NCBI GenBank assembly: GCA_963813375.1
Contig: CAWEYT010000006.1
Span: 1 to 64,000, forward strand
From: DASTFY01 sp963813375
GTDB taxonomy: Bacteria > Actinomycetota > Acidimicrobiia > Acidimicrobiales > Ilumatobacteraceae
Direction of reading: 5' to 3'
DNA: 64,000 bases
The notes under the pieces are model-generated. The model did no database searches, was not told the origin of the DNA, and was given only the letters and a program-made list of their open reading frames with translations. Shown here in pieces: positions 52,379 to 60,788 of this stretch. The stretch's first letter is position 1. Each line of letters starts with the position of its first letter. The translations under genes were made by a program, and so were the position numbers.

Positions 52379-53494
52379 ATGACCACGCTGGACCGGAGTG
52401 CCGTCGACGCTCTGCTCACCCGGGCCCACCGTGAGGTCGACGACGGTCTGCTGCCCTCGTGCCAGCTCGCGCTGGCGCTCGACGGCGAGATCGTCGTGTC
52501 CGAGACGTACGGCGACGCCACACCGGCGACGTGCTACCTCGTCTACTCCGCCACGAAGGCCCTGGTCGCAGGCGCCGTGTGGGCGTTGATGGGCGACGGA
52601 CTCCTCGACCCGTCCCAACGGGTGGCCGAGCTGGTCCCGGAGTTCGCCACGAACGGCAAGGACGCCATCACCCTGGAGCAGGTCCTCCTGCACACGTCCG
52701 GCTTCCCGCACGCACCGCTGCTCGTGACGGTGGGCGACACCAGCGCCGGCCGGTGCGGGGCCTTCGCCCGCTGGCGGCTCAACTGGGAGCCCGGCACCCG
52801 CTTCGAGTACCACGCCTCGTCGGCGCACTGGGTGCTGGCGGAGCTGCTCGAGCGGATCACCGGCCAGGACTTCCGCGAGATCGTGCAGGCGAGGGTCACC
52901 GACCCGGCCGGCATCCCCCGTGCGCTCGGTCTGGAGCCCGGCACCTACCCGTTCGCCGAGGTCGTCACCGCCGGTGAGGCTGCGACGCCCGAGGAGATCG
53001 AGGCCGTGTTCGGCATCCCGGAGCTCCCGGTCACCGAGGTCACGCCCGAGGCGCTCCTCACCTTCAACGACCCGGCCGTGCGACGTGTCGGGATGCCGGG
53101 CGGCGGCGGCGTGATGCGGGCCGAGGACCTCGCGCTCTTCTACCAGGCCGTCCTCCACAACCCCGGCGGCATGTGGAAGCCCGAGGTGCTGGCCGACGTC
53201 ACCGGCAACGTCCGCAACCACTTCCCCGATCCGCTCACGGGCGTACCCGCCAACCGCACGCTCGGGCTCGTGCAGGCGGGTGATGACGGCCGTTCCAACT
53301 ATCGGGGCATGGGGCGCACCGTCTCGCCTCGCACCGTCGGCCACAACGGCGCCGGCGGGCAGATCGCGTGGGCCGACCCTGCGACGGGGCTGTCCTTCGC
53401 GTACCTGACCAACGGGCTCGACCAGCACGTGCTGCGGGAGCCGCGCCGCACCACGGCGCTGGCCAGTCTCGCCGCCGTCTGCGCGACGACCTGA
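52379..53494 (+). CDS. Serine hydrolase, beta-lactamase/esterase (class C-like) family
   Basis: 371 aa, no signal peptide, so cytoplasmic. SxxK nucleophile motif in LVYSATKALVAGAV (Ser57, Lys60); LHTSGFPH; the Tyr motif FEYHASSAHWVLAELLERI; and HNGAGGQIAWADP near the C terminus (HxG in place of KTG). Such proteins are usually esterases or D-aminopeptidases rather than true lactamases. A strong site, GGAGGAACGGC, precedes the ATG. Upstream lies a short inverted repeat CAAGT-N6-ACTTG (52325-52340). Confidence 0.88.
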   Translation: MTTLDRSAVDALLTRAHREVDDGLLPSCQLALALDGEIVVSETYGDATPATCYLVYSATKALVAGAVWALMGDGLLDPSQRVAELVPEFATNGKDAITLEQVLLHTSGFPHAPLLVTVGDTSAGRCGAFARWRLNWEPGTRFEYHASSAHWVLAELLERITGQDFREIVQARVTDPAGIPRALGLEPGTYPFAEVVTAGEAATPEEIEAVFGIPELPVTEVTPEALLTFNDPAVRRVGMPGGGGVMRAEDLALFYQAVLHNPGGMWKPEVLADVTGNVRNHFPDPLTGVPANRTLGLVQAGDDGRSNYRGMGRTVSPRTVGHNGAGGQIAWADPATGLSFAYLTNGLDQHVLREPRRTTALASLAAVCATT

Positions 53495-53510
53495 CGGTCG
53501 CCAGCCGCGG

Positions 53511-54751
53511 TCAGGCGGCTGCGGCTTGGGTTCGCGGGGAGGCCGAGGACCCGCTCACCCACGATGTTGCGCTGGATCTCGGCCGTGCCACCCCAGATCG
53601 TCTCGGAACGGGAGAAGAAGAACGCCGAGACCATCGGGCTGACCAGGTACGAGTCACGGCCACGGTGACGCTGGTTGCCGGGCCAGGAGGTCCCCTCCGG
53701 CCCGACGGTCGACAGCAACGCCTCCGCGCCGTAGATGTCCAGCGCCACCTCCATGGCGTCGCGATGCATCTCCGACCAGAACATCTTGTTCGTGGCGCCG
53801 AGGGCGGCGACACCCGCATCCTTGCGACCCTGCACGGCGGCGCTCAGGCTGCGGAGCCCGTTGATGCGCAGGATCTGGATCTTCGTGTAGTAGGCGGTCA
53901 GCGCCTGGCGCAGCACCGGGTCGGTCAGTCGGCCCCGCTGGCCGGGCGGCGTCGACCATGAGGTCGAACTCGTCCTCGAACCGCCGGTAGCCCGTCGTGG
54001 CGGACATGCCGCGCTCGTGGGCCAGGGTCGTGTTGGCCACCACCCAACCGTTGTTGACCCCGCCCACGACGTTGTCCTTCGGGCAGCGGGCACCGTCGAA
54101 GAAGACCTCGTTGAACTCGGCGGTGCCGTCCGGCTGGGTGATCGGCCGCACTTCGATCCCCGGCTGCTGCATGGGGACGAGCAGGTACGAGATGCCGTGG
54201 TGCTTGGCGGCGTCGGGATCCGTGCGGGCCAGCAGGAAGATGTAGTCCGCGTACTGCGCCTGGGTCGTCCAGACCTTCTGGCCGCTGATGACCCACTGGT
54301 CGCCGTCGAGCACGGCCGTGGTCTTGAGGCTGGCCAGGTCCGAGCCGCTGTCTGGCTCGCTGAAGCCCTGGCACCAGCGCATCTCGCCCCGCAGGATCTT
54401 GGGCAGGAACTCCTTCTTCTGCTCCTCAGTGCCCCATTGCAGGATCGTCGGGCCGACCAGGGTGTCGCCGAAGAAGTCCGCCCGCAGCGGCGCCTTGGCC
54501 CGGGCGAACTCCTCGGCCAGCACGACGTTCTCCATGATCGACAGGTTCTTGCCGCCGTACTCCTCGGGCCAACTGGCGCAGATCCAGCCGCCGTCGTACA
54601 ACCGCTTGGGCCACTCCTCGTTGAAGGCCCGGCGCTCCGCCGCGCTCAGCTCGACGCTCGGGTCGAACCAGCCGGCCGGGAGGTTGTCCTCCAGCCACGA
54701 CCTGATCTCCTTGCGGAAGGCGTCGGCTTCGGGCGGGTAGGTGAGCTCCAT
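53511..54751 (-). CDS. Acyl-CoA dehydrogenase (frameshifted)
   Basis: About 412 aa. FAD enzyme of beta-oxidation-like pathways. WPEEYGGKNLSIMENVVLAEE; CQGFSEPDSGSDLASLKTTA; ISGQKVWTTQAQYADYIFLL; GVNNGWVVANTTLAHERGM; then in another frame ALGATNKMFWSEMHRDAMEV and RSETIWGGTAEIQRNIVGER with VLGLP. One indel near 53935 joins the parts; a second near 53530 gives the likely stop at 53511. The IWGGTAEIQ loop is typical of the C-terminal domain. A palindrome lies 8 bp upstream of the ATG. Confidence 0.88.
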
Positions 54752-54759
54752 GTCCCTAT

Positions 54760-54777
54760 CTTGACCCGCCGGTCAAG
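54760..54777. promoter_or_regulatory. Palindromic operator before the acyl-CoA dehydrogenase
   Basis: CTTGACCCGCCGGTCAAG has two perfect 7-bp arms around CGCC. It ends 9 bases before the dehydrogenase ATG (54751). TetR-type regulators of lipid degradation in actinobacteria bind palindromes of this size at such promoters. No regulator gene is adjacent, so the binder is unknown. Confidence 0.5.
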
Positions 54778-54826
54778 TCCCGTCGAGCCGCCCCGTGCTC
54801 GTTCCGGTCATCATGGACGACCACCC

Positions 54827-54851
54827 ACGGTCCGGATCTCGGACCAGAACG
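54827..54851. repeat. Second copy of the CGGTCCG-ATCTC-GACCAGAAC repeat
   Basis: CGGTCCGGATCTCGGACC followed by AGAACG differs at two positions from the segment at 26143-26166 after lysA. It lies between the divergent acyl-CoA dehydrogenase and TauE genes. Partly self-complementary (GGTCCGGATC / GATCTCGGACC). Confidence 0.45.
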
Positions 54852-54869
54852 GACCGGGGCGGCGGCCGG

Positions 54870-55676
54870 ATGCGAGACTCGCCGGTTGTGGACCCGGGGC
54901 CGCTGCGCGACGGCTTGACGGTGCTCGCAGGCGTGGCCACCGGGATGACGTCGGGCGCGTTCGGTGTGGGTGGGGCGGTGATCTCGACGCCAGCCATACG
55001 GCTGCTGGGGGCCTCCGCCGCAGTGGCCGTCGGCACGACGCTCCCCTCGATCGTTCCGGGTGCGGTCAGCGGCGCCGCCCGCTACCAGCCCCAGGGCCTC
55101 ATCGACTGGTCGCTGGTGGCGGCCACGGTCCCGGCCGGGATCGTCGCCGCGGTGGCCGGGGCGGAGCTGGCGCACGTGCTGCCAGGCGGCGGCCATCCGC
55201 TGATGGTCATGACGGCGCTCATCCTGCTGTGGAGCGCCACTCGGCTGATCCGGGACCGGCCGTCCCGGCCCCGGTCCGGCCCCGTCGTCCCACCGACCGG
55301 TACCCGGCGCCTGGTCGCCACCGGAGGGATCGGCGCCGCCGCCGGCCTGTTGTCGGGCCTGCTCGGCATCGGTGGCGGCGTCCTGATGGTGCCGGGCTTC
55401 CAGGGCCTCCTCGGCGTACCCATCAAACGGGCCATCGCGACGTCCCTCGTCTGCGTGGGCTGCTTCGCCGTGCCCGGCACGATCACCCATTCGCTCAACG
55501 GCTCGATCGACTGGCGGTTCGCGTTCTGGCTGGCGGTCGGCGTCGTGCCCGGCGCGGCCCTCGGCGCCATCGTGGCCATCCGCGCCGATGACCACCGGCT
55601 GAGGGTCGCGTTCGGAACGTTCCTCGCCCTCGTCGCCGTCGCCTACGGGGCGGGCGAGGTGGCGGCGCTGTTCTGA
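54870..55676 (+). CDS. TauE/SafE family sulfite-exporter-like permease
   Basis: 268 aa from ATG 54870, with about eight membrane segments in two repeats. The repeats start LAGVATGMTSGAFGVGGAVIS and GGIGAAAGLLSGLLGIGGGVLM, the Gly-rich paired motif of the family. VPIKRAIATSLVCVG is the conserved loop. Exports sulfite, sulfonates or related anions in known cases; substrate here unknown. ATG 54795 is an alternative start but adds 25 polar residues that overlap the dispersed repeat. The end overlaps udgB (convergent) by 34 bp. Confidence 0.87.
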   Translation: MRDSPVVDPGPLRDGLTVLAGVATGMTSGAFGVGGAVISTPAIRLLGASAAVAVGTTLPSIVPGAVSGAARYQPQGLIDWSLVAATVPAGIVAAVAGAELAHVLPGGGHPLMVMTALILLWSATRLIRDRPSRPRSGPVVPPTGTRRLVATGGIGAAAGLLSGLLGIGGGVLMVPGFQGLLGVPIKRAIATSLVCVGCFAVPGTITHSLNGSIDWRFAFWLAVGVVPGAALGAIVAIRADDHRLRVAFGTFLALVAVAYGAGEVAALF

Positions 55677-56350
55677 GGCGCCGACGCCAGGACGAGCGCC
55701 CGCTGGAGGACGGCGTCGAGCATGTCCTCGGTGAGCCGGCCCGTGAACGTGTTCTGCTGGCTGGGATGGAACGAGCAGAGGACGACCCGCCCGTCGTCCA
55801 ACGGCGCCTCGACGCCGTGGCCGAACCGCGGCCGGGGACGCAGGCCGACCACTCCCGCCAGGGCCTCGTACCCGAAGGCGCCGAGGGCGACGTAGACACG
55901 GGCCGACGTCAACGCCGCCAGCTCCCGCTGGAGGAACGGCCGGCAGGCGTCCCGCTCGGCCGGCGTCGGCTTGTTGGCGGGCGGTGCGCAGCGGACGGCT
56001 GCGGTGATGTACGCGCGGTACAGCTCCTGCCCGTCGTCACGGTGTCGGCTGAAGGGGAACCGGGCCAGGCCGGCCCGGTGGAGCGCCGCGTACAGCCAGT
56101 CGCCGGAGCGATCCCCCGTGAACACTCGCCCTGTCCGGTTGCCGCCGTGCGCGGCCGGGGCCAGGCCCACCAGCACGACGCCAGCCTCCGGGTCACCGAA
56201 CCCGGGCACACCCCGGCCCCAGTACAGCTCGTCCCGGAACGCCGCCCTGCGCTCGGTGGCCACGCGCTCACGCCACGCCACGAGGCGGGGGCACGTCCGG
56301 CAGGCGATGATGTCGGCCGAGACCGCTTGCAGGCGGTCACCTGGTTCCAC
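55643..56350 (-). CDS. Uracil-DNA glycosylase, family 5 (UdgB)
   Basis: 235 aa. Removes uracil and other deaminated bases from DNA. Fe-S ligand cysteines in IIACRTCPRLVAWRE and later TAAVRCAPPANKPTP; motif A VGLAPAAHGGNRTGRVFTGD (Ala/His in place of the usual catalytic Asp/Asn, as in family 5); and motif B SFHPSQQNTFTGRLT. GTG 56350 chosen because VEPGDRLQAVSADIIACR begins the family. Divergent from lhgO with 39 bp between starts. Confidence 0.88.
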   Translation of the reverse strand: MEPGDRLQAVSADIIACRTCPRLVAWRERVATERRAAFRDELYWGRGVPGFGDPEAGVVLVGLAPAAHGGNRTGRVFTGDRSGDWLYAALHRAGLARFPFSRHRDDGQELYRAYITAAVRCAPPANKPTPAERDACRPFLQRELAALTSARVYVALGAFGYEALAGVVGLRPRPRFGHGVEAPLDDGRVVLCSFHPSQQNTFTGRLTEDMLDAVLQRALVLASAPQNSAATSPAP

Positions 56351-56389
56351 GGCATGATCCTCCCAGACCGAGTGAGGAGGCAGGCAGCC

Positions 56390-57614
56390 GTGGATCGACC
56401 GGCGGTGGTGATCGGGGCGGGCATCGTCGGGCTGGCGACCGCCCGGGCGCTCAGGCAGGCGCAGCCGAGCCGACGTGTCCTGATACTCGACAAGGAGGAC
56501 GGCATCGCCCGCCATCAGACGGGGCGCAACTCCGGCGTCATCCACGCCGGCGTCTACTACAAGCCGGGTTCGCACAAGGCCCAGCTCTGCACCGCCGGTC
56601 GCCTCGCCATGGTCGAGTACTGCCGGCGACGCGGCATCCCCCACCAGGTGTGCGGCAAGCTGGTCGTGGCCGTCACGCCGGAGGAACTCGGGCGCCTCGA
56701 GACGTTGTACGAGCGCTGTGTCGCCAACGGCGTCCCGGTCGAGCGGGTGGGACCGGCGGGGATGCGGGACATCGAGCCCAACGTCGCCGGCGTCGCGGCG
56801 CTCCACGTGCCGGTGACCGGCATCGTCGACTACGCCGCGGTGAGCCGCGCCCTCGCCGAAGACCTCGAGGCCGACGGCGTCGAGATCCGGACGGCGACGC
56901 AGGTGCTCGGAGGGCGATCGCGCGCCGGCGAGATCGTCCTCGACACCACTCGCGGAGACGTGACCGCGGCAATGGTGGTCAACTGCGGAGGCCTGCACGC
57001 CGACCGCGTCGCCCGGGCCCTCGGAGCCACCGGCCTCGACGGCATCCGCATCGTGCCCTTCCGTGGCGAGTACTTCGAACTGGCGCCCGAGCGGTCCGAT
57101 CTCGTTCGGGCGCTCGTCTACCCCGTCCCCGACCCGCGCTTCCCTTTCCTGGGCGTGCACCTCACCAAGGGCGTCGAGGGCCGGATCCACGCCGGTCCCA
57201 ACGCCGTGCTGGCGCTCGCCCGGGAGGGGTACACCTGGCGGACGATCGACCGGGGAGACCTGGCCGAGACGCTGCGCTACCCGGGGTTCCGCCGGCTGGC
57301 CCGCGCTCATTGGCGGTCGGGCGCTCACGAGGTGGTCCGCTCGCTCAGCCGGCGTTCCTTCACCCGGGCCCTCCAGCGGCTCGTCCCTGCGGTCCAGATG
57401 GAGGATCTGCGCCCCGCGCCGGCCGGCGTGCGGGCCCAGGCGGTGCGCGCCGACGGCTCCCTCGTCGACGACTTCCTGTTCCATCGTGACGGGCAGGTCC
57501 TCCACGTGCTCGAACGCACCCTCGCCCGCCGCCACCGCGTCGCTCGAGATCGGCCGCATGATCGCCGACGAGCTGCTGGCCCCCGGCAGGATCGGCTCGA
57601 CGCCCGGCCGGTAG
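56390..57614 (+). CDS. lhgO: L-2-hydroxyglutarate oxidase (one frameshift near the end)
   Basis: FAD enzyme oxidising L-2-hydroxyglutarate to 2-oxoglutarate. VVIGAGIVGLATARALRQ; HQTGRNSGVIHAGVYYKPGS is the LhgO hallmark; PFRGEYFELAPE; FPFLGVHLTKGVEGRIHAGP; and GVRAQAVRADGSLVDDFLF. After that the frame shifts near 57508 and closes with ATASLEIGRMIADELLAPG at 57614. About 407 aa corrected. GTG start, with AGGAGG about 10 nt upstream. The phosphomutase-like gene follows after 16 nt. Confidence 0.9.
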
Positions 57615-57630
57615 CTTGGGGCCTCGCACC

Positions 57631-58275
57631 ATGCCCCGAGCCAAGCCGACTCCCCCGACGCTCGTCCTCTTCGTCCGCCACGGCCAGACGCCCACGACGG
57701 GCACACTGCTCCCCGGTCGGGCCCGCGGGTTGCACCTGTCCGAGGAGGGCCAGCGCCAGGCAGACCTCGCCGCCAAGCGCGTCTGCGAGCTCAAGCAGGT
57801 CGACGCTGTCTATTCCTCCCCGCTCGAACGGGCGAGGCAGACCGCCGCGCCGATCGCTGCCGTGTGCGGACTGAAGGTGCAGACCGAGCGAGGTCTGCTG
57901 GAGTGCGATTTCGGCACATGGACCGGCAAGGAGCTCAAGGAGCTCGTGAAGCGGCCGGAGTGGGCCGAGATCCAGCGCTCACCGAGCGGCTTCCGCTTCC
58001 CGGAGGGCGAGAGCATGCTGGAGATGCAGGCCCGCATCCTCGGGTGCGTGCAGCGTCTCCGCGCCCGCCACCCGGGCGGCACGGTCGTCGCCGTCTCCCA
58101 TGCGGATCCGATCCGGGCGGCAGTCAGCCACGCCATGGGCGCGCACCTCGACCTGTTCCAGCGCACGGTGATCTCCACGTGCTCGATCACCGCCGTGGCC
58201 TACGGCGGGAGCGGACCGGTGGTGCTCACGGTCAACTCCACCGGAGGCTCGCTCGCCGAGCTCCGACCCGCCTAG
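57631..58275 (+). CDS. Histidine phosphatase, MSMEG_4193/Rv2135c-type
   Basis: 214 aa. Catalytic VLFVRHGQTPTTGTLLPGRA with the RHG phosphohistidine; VYSSPLERARQTAAPIA; GLLECDFGTWTGKELKEL; and the second His in VAVSHADPIRAAVSHAMGAH. The 'GLHLSEEGQRQAD' and 'TGKELKEL' details fit the actinobacterial 'probable phosphomutase' family that always sits next to a DUF3090 gene, as here. Substrate unknown. Confidence 0.88.
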   Translation: MPRAKPTPPTLVLFVRHGQTPTTGTLLPGRARGLHLSEEGQRQADLAAKRVCELKQVDAVYSSPLERARQTAAPIAAVCGLKVQTERGLLECDFGTWTGKELKELVKRPEWAEIQRSPSGFRFPEGESMLEMQARILGCVQRLRARHPGGTVVAVSHADPIRAAVSHAMGAHLDLFQRTVISTCSITAVAYGGSGPVVLTVNSTGGSLAELRPA

Positions 58276-58296
58276 CGTGCGACCGGCATCGTGGCG

Positions 58297-58840
58297 ATGA
58301 GCCCCAGCTTCGATCTCGGCGAGGTGGACGCGTTCACCGCCGGAACGGTGGGATCGCCGGGCCAGCGGGTGTTCTACCTGCAGGCCCGCGGCGACGGGCG
58401 GGTGGTCACGCTGAAGTGCGAGAAGCAGCAGGTGGCGGCGCTGGGTCAGTACCTCGAACGGCTGCTGCAGGACCTGCCGGCCCCGACCGAGGGACCGCTT
58501 CCCACCACGTTGGAGCTCATCGGACCGGACGAGGTGGCCTGGATCGTCGGGCAGCTCGGCGTGGCCTGGGAGGCCAACCTCGACCGGTTCCTCGTGACGG
58601 TGGAGGAGCTCGACGAGAGCGCGCTCGACGCAGGGGAGCAGGGCGAGGAAGAGGACGAGCCGTCGACCGCGGAGGACGCCGTCCTAGACCTCGGGCAGCT
58701 GCGGTTCGAGCTCACGCGGGGGCAGGCCCTGGCCTTCGCCGCCCGGGCGGCCGAGCTGGTCGCCGCCGGTCGGCCCGTCTGCCGCTTCTGCGGGCTTCCC
58801 ATGGATCCCGGACGGACATCCCTGCCCCCGGATGAACTGA
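58297..58840 (+). CDS. DUF3090 (Rv2134c-type) protein (frameshift hides its stop)
   Basis: MSPSFDLGEVDAFTAGTVG and QRVFYLQARGDGRVVTLKCE begin it; FELTRGQALAFAARAAELVA and then CRFCGLPMDP close it. As given, the frame runs on into the next gene. Deleting one C from CCC at 58807-58809 yields DPDGHPCPRMN and TGA at 58838, restoring the third cysteine (C-x2-C...C) of this family and a 5-nt gap to the next ATG. An acidic insertion (EQGEEEDEPSTAED) lies mid-protein. Function unknown; conserved next to mycothiol genes in mycobacteria. GTG 58291 is an alternative start. Confidence 0.88.
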
Positions 58841-58845
58841 GCCCG

Positions 58846-59558
58846 ATGGCAGCCGTGGCTCCTGACCGTTCGGCGCTCCCGATCCTGGAGTGCGGCGAGG
58901 TAGAGGTCGAGGGCCGCCTCCCGTGGAGCTCCAACGCCACGTTCCTCACGACCATCACCGCCGGCGACCGACGGTGCCAAGCGGTCTACAAGCCCGGCCG
59001 CGGCGAGCGCCCGCTGTGGGACTTCCCGCGCGGGCTGTACCGCCGGGAGCTGGCGGCGTACCTCCTGTCGGAGGCGCTCGGTTGGGGGATGGTCCCGCCA
59101 ACGGTCATCCGGGACGGACCGCTCGGCGAGGGCTCGTTCCAGCTCTTCATCGAGGCGGACTTCGAGCAGCACTATTTCACCCTGTACGAGCAGCGCGAGG
59201 ATCTCCATCCGCAGCTGATGGCCATGTGCGCGTTCGACATCCTGGCCAACAACACGGACCGCAAGAGCGGTCACGTGCTGCTGGGGCCCGACGGCCGCAT
59301 CTGGGGCGTGGACCAGGGGCTGTGCTTCTCCGCCGACTTCAAGCTGCGCACGGTGATCTGGGAGTTCGGCGGCGAGCGCCTCGTCCGTCGCTGATCGCGA
59401 CGTTCGAGCCGCTCGCATCGAAGGTCCCGCTCGAGCTCGCCGCCCTGCTCGACGACGACGAGGTCGAGGCGCTCCAGCACCGAGCCCGTCTGCTGGCGAC
59501 CGAGCCGGTCCTGCCGGTCGACACCTCGGGTCGCCGGTACCCGTGGCCGATCGTGTGA
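58846..59558 (+). CDS. SCO1664/Rv2133c-type protein (one frameshift)
   Basis: About 237 aa. EVEGRLPWSSNATFLTTI, CQAVYKPGRGERPLWDFPRG and LYRRELAAYLLSEALGWGMV; then EADFEQHYFTLYE, FDILANNTDRKSGHVLLGPD and GRIWGVDQGLCFSADFKL. The core resembles phosphatidylinositol 3/4-kinase-like folds (Lys in VYKP, Asn/Asp pair in LANNTDRKSGH, DQG). After WEFGGERLV the frame shifts near 59385 and ends ATFEPLASKVPLELAALLDD ... RYPWPIV. Third gene of the conserved triad; kinase activity is inference. Confidence 0.88.
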
Positions 59559-59919
59559 CCGACCCTCGCCCGAGAAAGCGCCGGCCGGCGGCCGCGAGCT
59601 GGGGCCGCCGATTCACGGAGCGCGGTCGCACGGTCCGGCGCGGTGACCGTGGAAGCGCCCGCGACCAGGAACTTCGTCTTGCGCCCATGTGATGGTGGCG
59701 TCGTCCATGCAGCTGGACAAAGCTCGCCGGAATGGACGGCGAGCGGGCGGCGGGTGAGCAGCTGAGGGGTGCCCAGGATCGGCCCGACCACCCGTCGGGG
59801 GCCACCGGCACGCTCGCTCCGATCGTCGCGGCGAGCTCGACCGCCCTCCTTCGCGGTGACGGACGCCGCGCAGCGGGTGCCAGCGCGCGGTCGGATGAGC
59901 CCGATGCATCCGAAGGAGA
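59559..59919. other. Stretch without a confident gene
   Basis: Between the SCO1664-type gene and the biotinyl-like protein. Short plausible pieces occur (GTG 59642, VTVEAPATRNFVLRPCDGG) but no frame is sustained and none matches a family. mshC and cysQ, which follow the triad in mycobacteria, are not here. Confidence 0.5.
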
Positions 59920-60148
59920 CCACTTCACCACCATCGAGCGCCTGGTCGTGAGCCCGGCCGCCGGCCTCTTCGTGCCGGCCGATGGCCTCGAAGACGGATC
60001 GATCATCCGGACCGGCGACATCGTCGGTCGTGTAGCGGACCATGACGTGCGATCACCGTTCGAGGGTGTGCTCCAGACCTTCGTCGCCCTCGACGGCGAG
60101 CGCGTCAGACGGCGTCAGCCGATCGCCTGGCTCAGTCTGGTGACCTGA
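59732..60148 (+). CDS. Small protein with a biotinyl/lipoyl-like C-terminal barrel
   Basis: The last 75 residues (TTIERLVVSPAAGLFVPAD, GSIIRTGDIVGRVADHDV, RSPFEGVLQTFVALDGERV, RRRQPIAWLSLVT) have the spacing of a biotinyl/lipoyl or HlyD-like hammerhead domain, with SPFEGVL at the turn but no modifiable lysine. The first 60 residues (from ATG 59732) are Ala/Arg-rich and may be non-coding, so the true start is probably near 59900. Function unknown. Confidence 0.45.
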   Translation: MDGERAAGEQLRGAQDRPDHPSGATGTLAPIVAASSTALLRGDGRRAAGASARSDEPDASEGDHFTTIERLVVSPAAGLFVPADGLEDGSIIRTGDIVGRVADHDVRSPFEGVLQTFVALDGERVRRRQPIAWLSLVT

Positions 60149-60165
60149 GGGCGCTCACCGGCCGG

Positions 60166-60774
60166 CTACCGCGCCCGCGGGCCAGGCTCGCCCGAGGCGA
60201 GCTGCGGCTCCGGCGGTGCGTGGGGAGCACCGGGTAGCCCGTGGGAGCGCAGCCGCGGGCGCCAGAACGTGGCGGCGAACGCCACGACGAGACCGAGCGA
60301 TTCCACGAACGCGCCCGCGCCCGCGCCCGCGAACTGACGCCGGTAGAGCAGCGCATCGATGTGGTGGAGCGAGAACAGCCGTATCCCCGCGAAACAGATG
60401 ATCGAGAACGTGATCAGTGCCATGGGCAGGTAGCGCCGCCGTCGCTCTGGCACCCGCCAGATCGAGACGAACACGGTGACGATCCAGGCCAGCGAGATGA
60501 AGCCACAGGCCATCGCCTGGTACTTCCGCCGGCTGTCGTACCAGCCCGTCGCCAGTGCCTCCTCCCGGCCCAGGGCCGTAATGATCTCGGCCACGTTCGC
60601 CGCCCGCCCGAACGCCATCACGAGGAACATCCCCGCGGTGAGGTACCAGAAGCGCGGCCAGAGGCTGGGGTTGTGGACGGCCCGCCTCGCTTCGCGCCTG
60701 CCTGCGAACACGGCAGCGATGGCCACCGCCAGGTACGCGAGCGCCCGCACGCCGTTCCAGTCCAGCCATCCCAT
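60166..60774 (-). CDS. Membrane protein downstream of the NRPS
   Basis: 202 aa, about six membrane segments: VRALAYLAVAIAAVFAGRR, FWYLTAGMFLVMAFGRAANV, MACGFISLAWIVTVFVSIW, YLPMALITFSIICFAGIRLF and FVESLGLVVAFAATFWRPR. No family recognised. ATG 60774 is 14 bp after the NRPS stop, so it is co-transcribed and may belong to the cluster (export or processing), by context only. Confidence 0.65.
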   Translation of the reverse strand: MGWLDWNGVRALAYLAVAIAAVFAGRREARRAVHNPSLWPRFWYLTAGMFLVMAFGRAANVAEIITALGREEALATGWYDSRRKYQAMACGFISLAWIVTVFVSIWRVPERRRRYLPMALITFSIICFAGIRLFSLHHIDALLYRRQFAGAGAGAFVESLGLVVAFAATFWRPRLRSHGLPGAPHAPPEPQLASGEPGPRAR

Positions 60775-60788
60775 CGTGCCGACCACGG

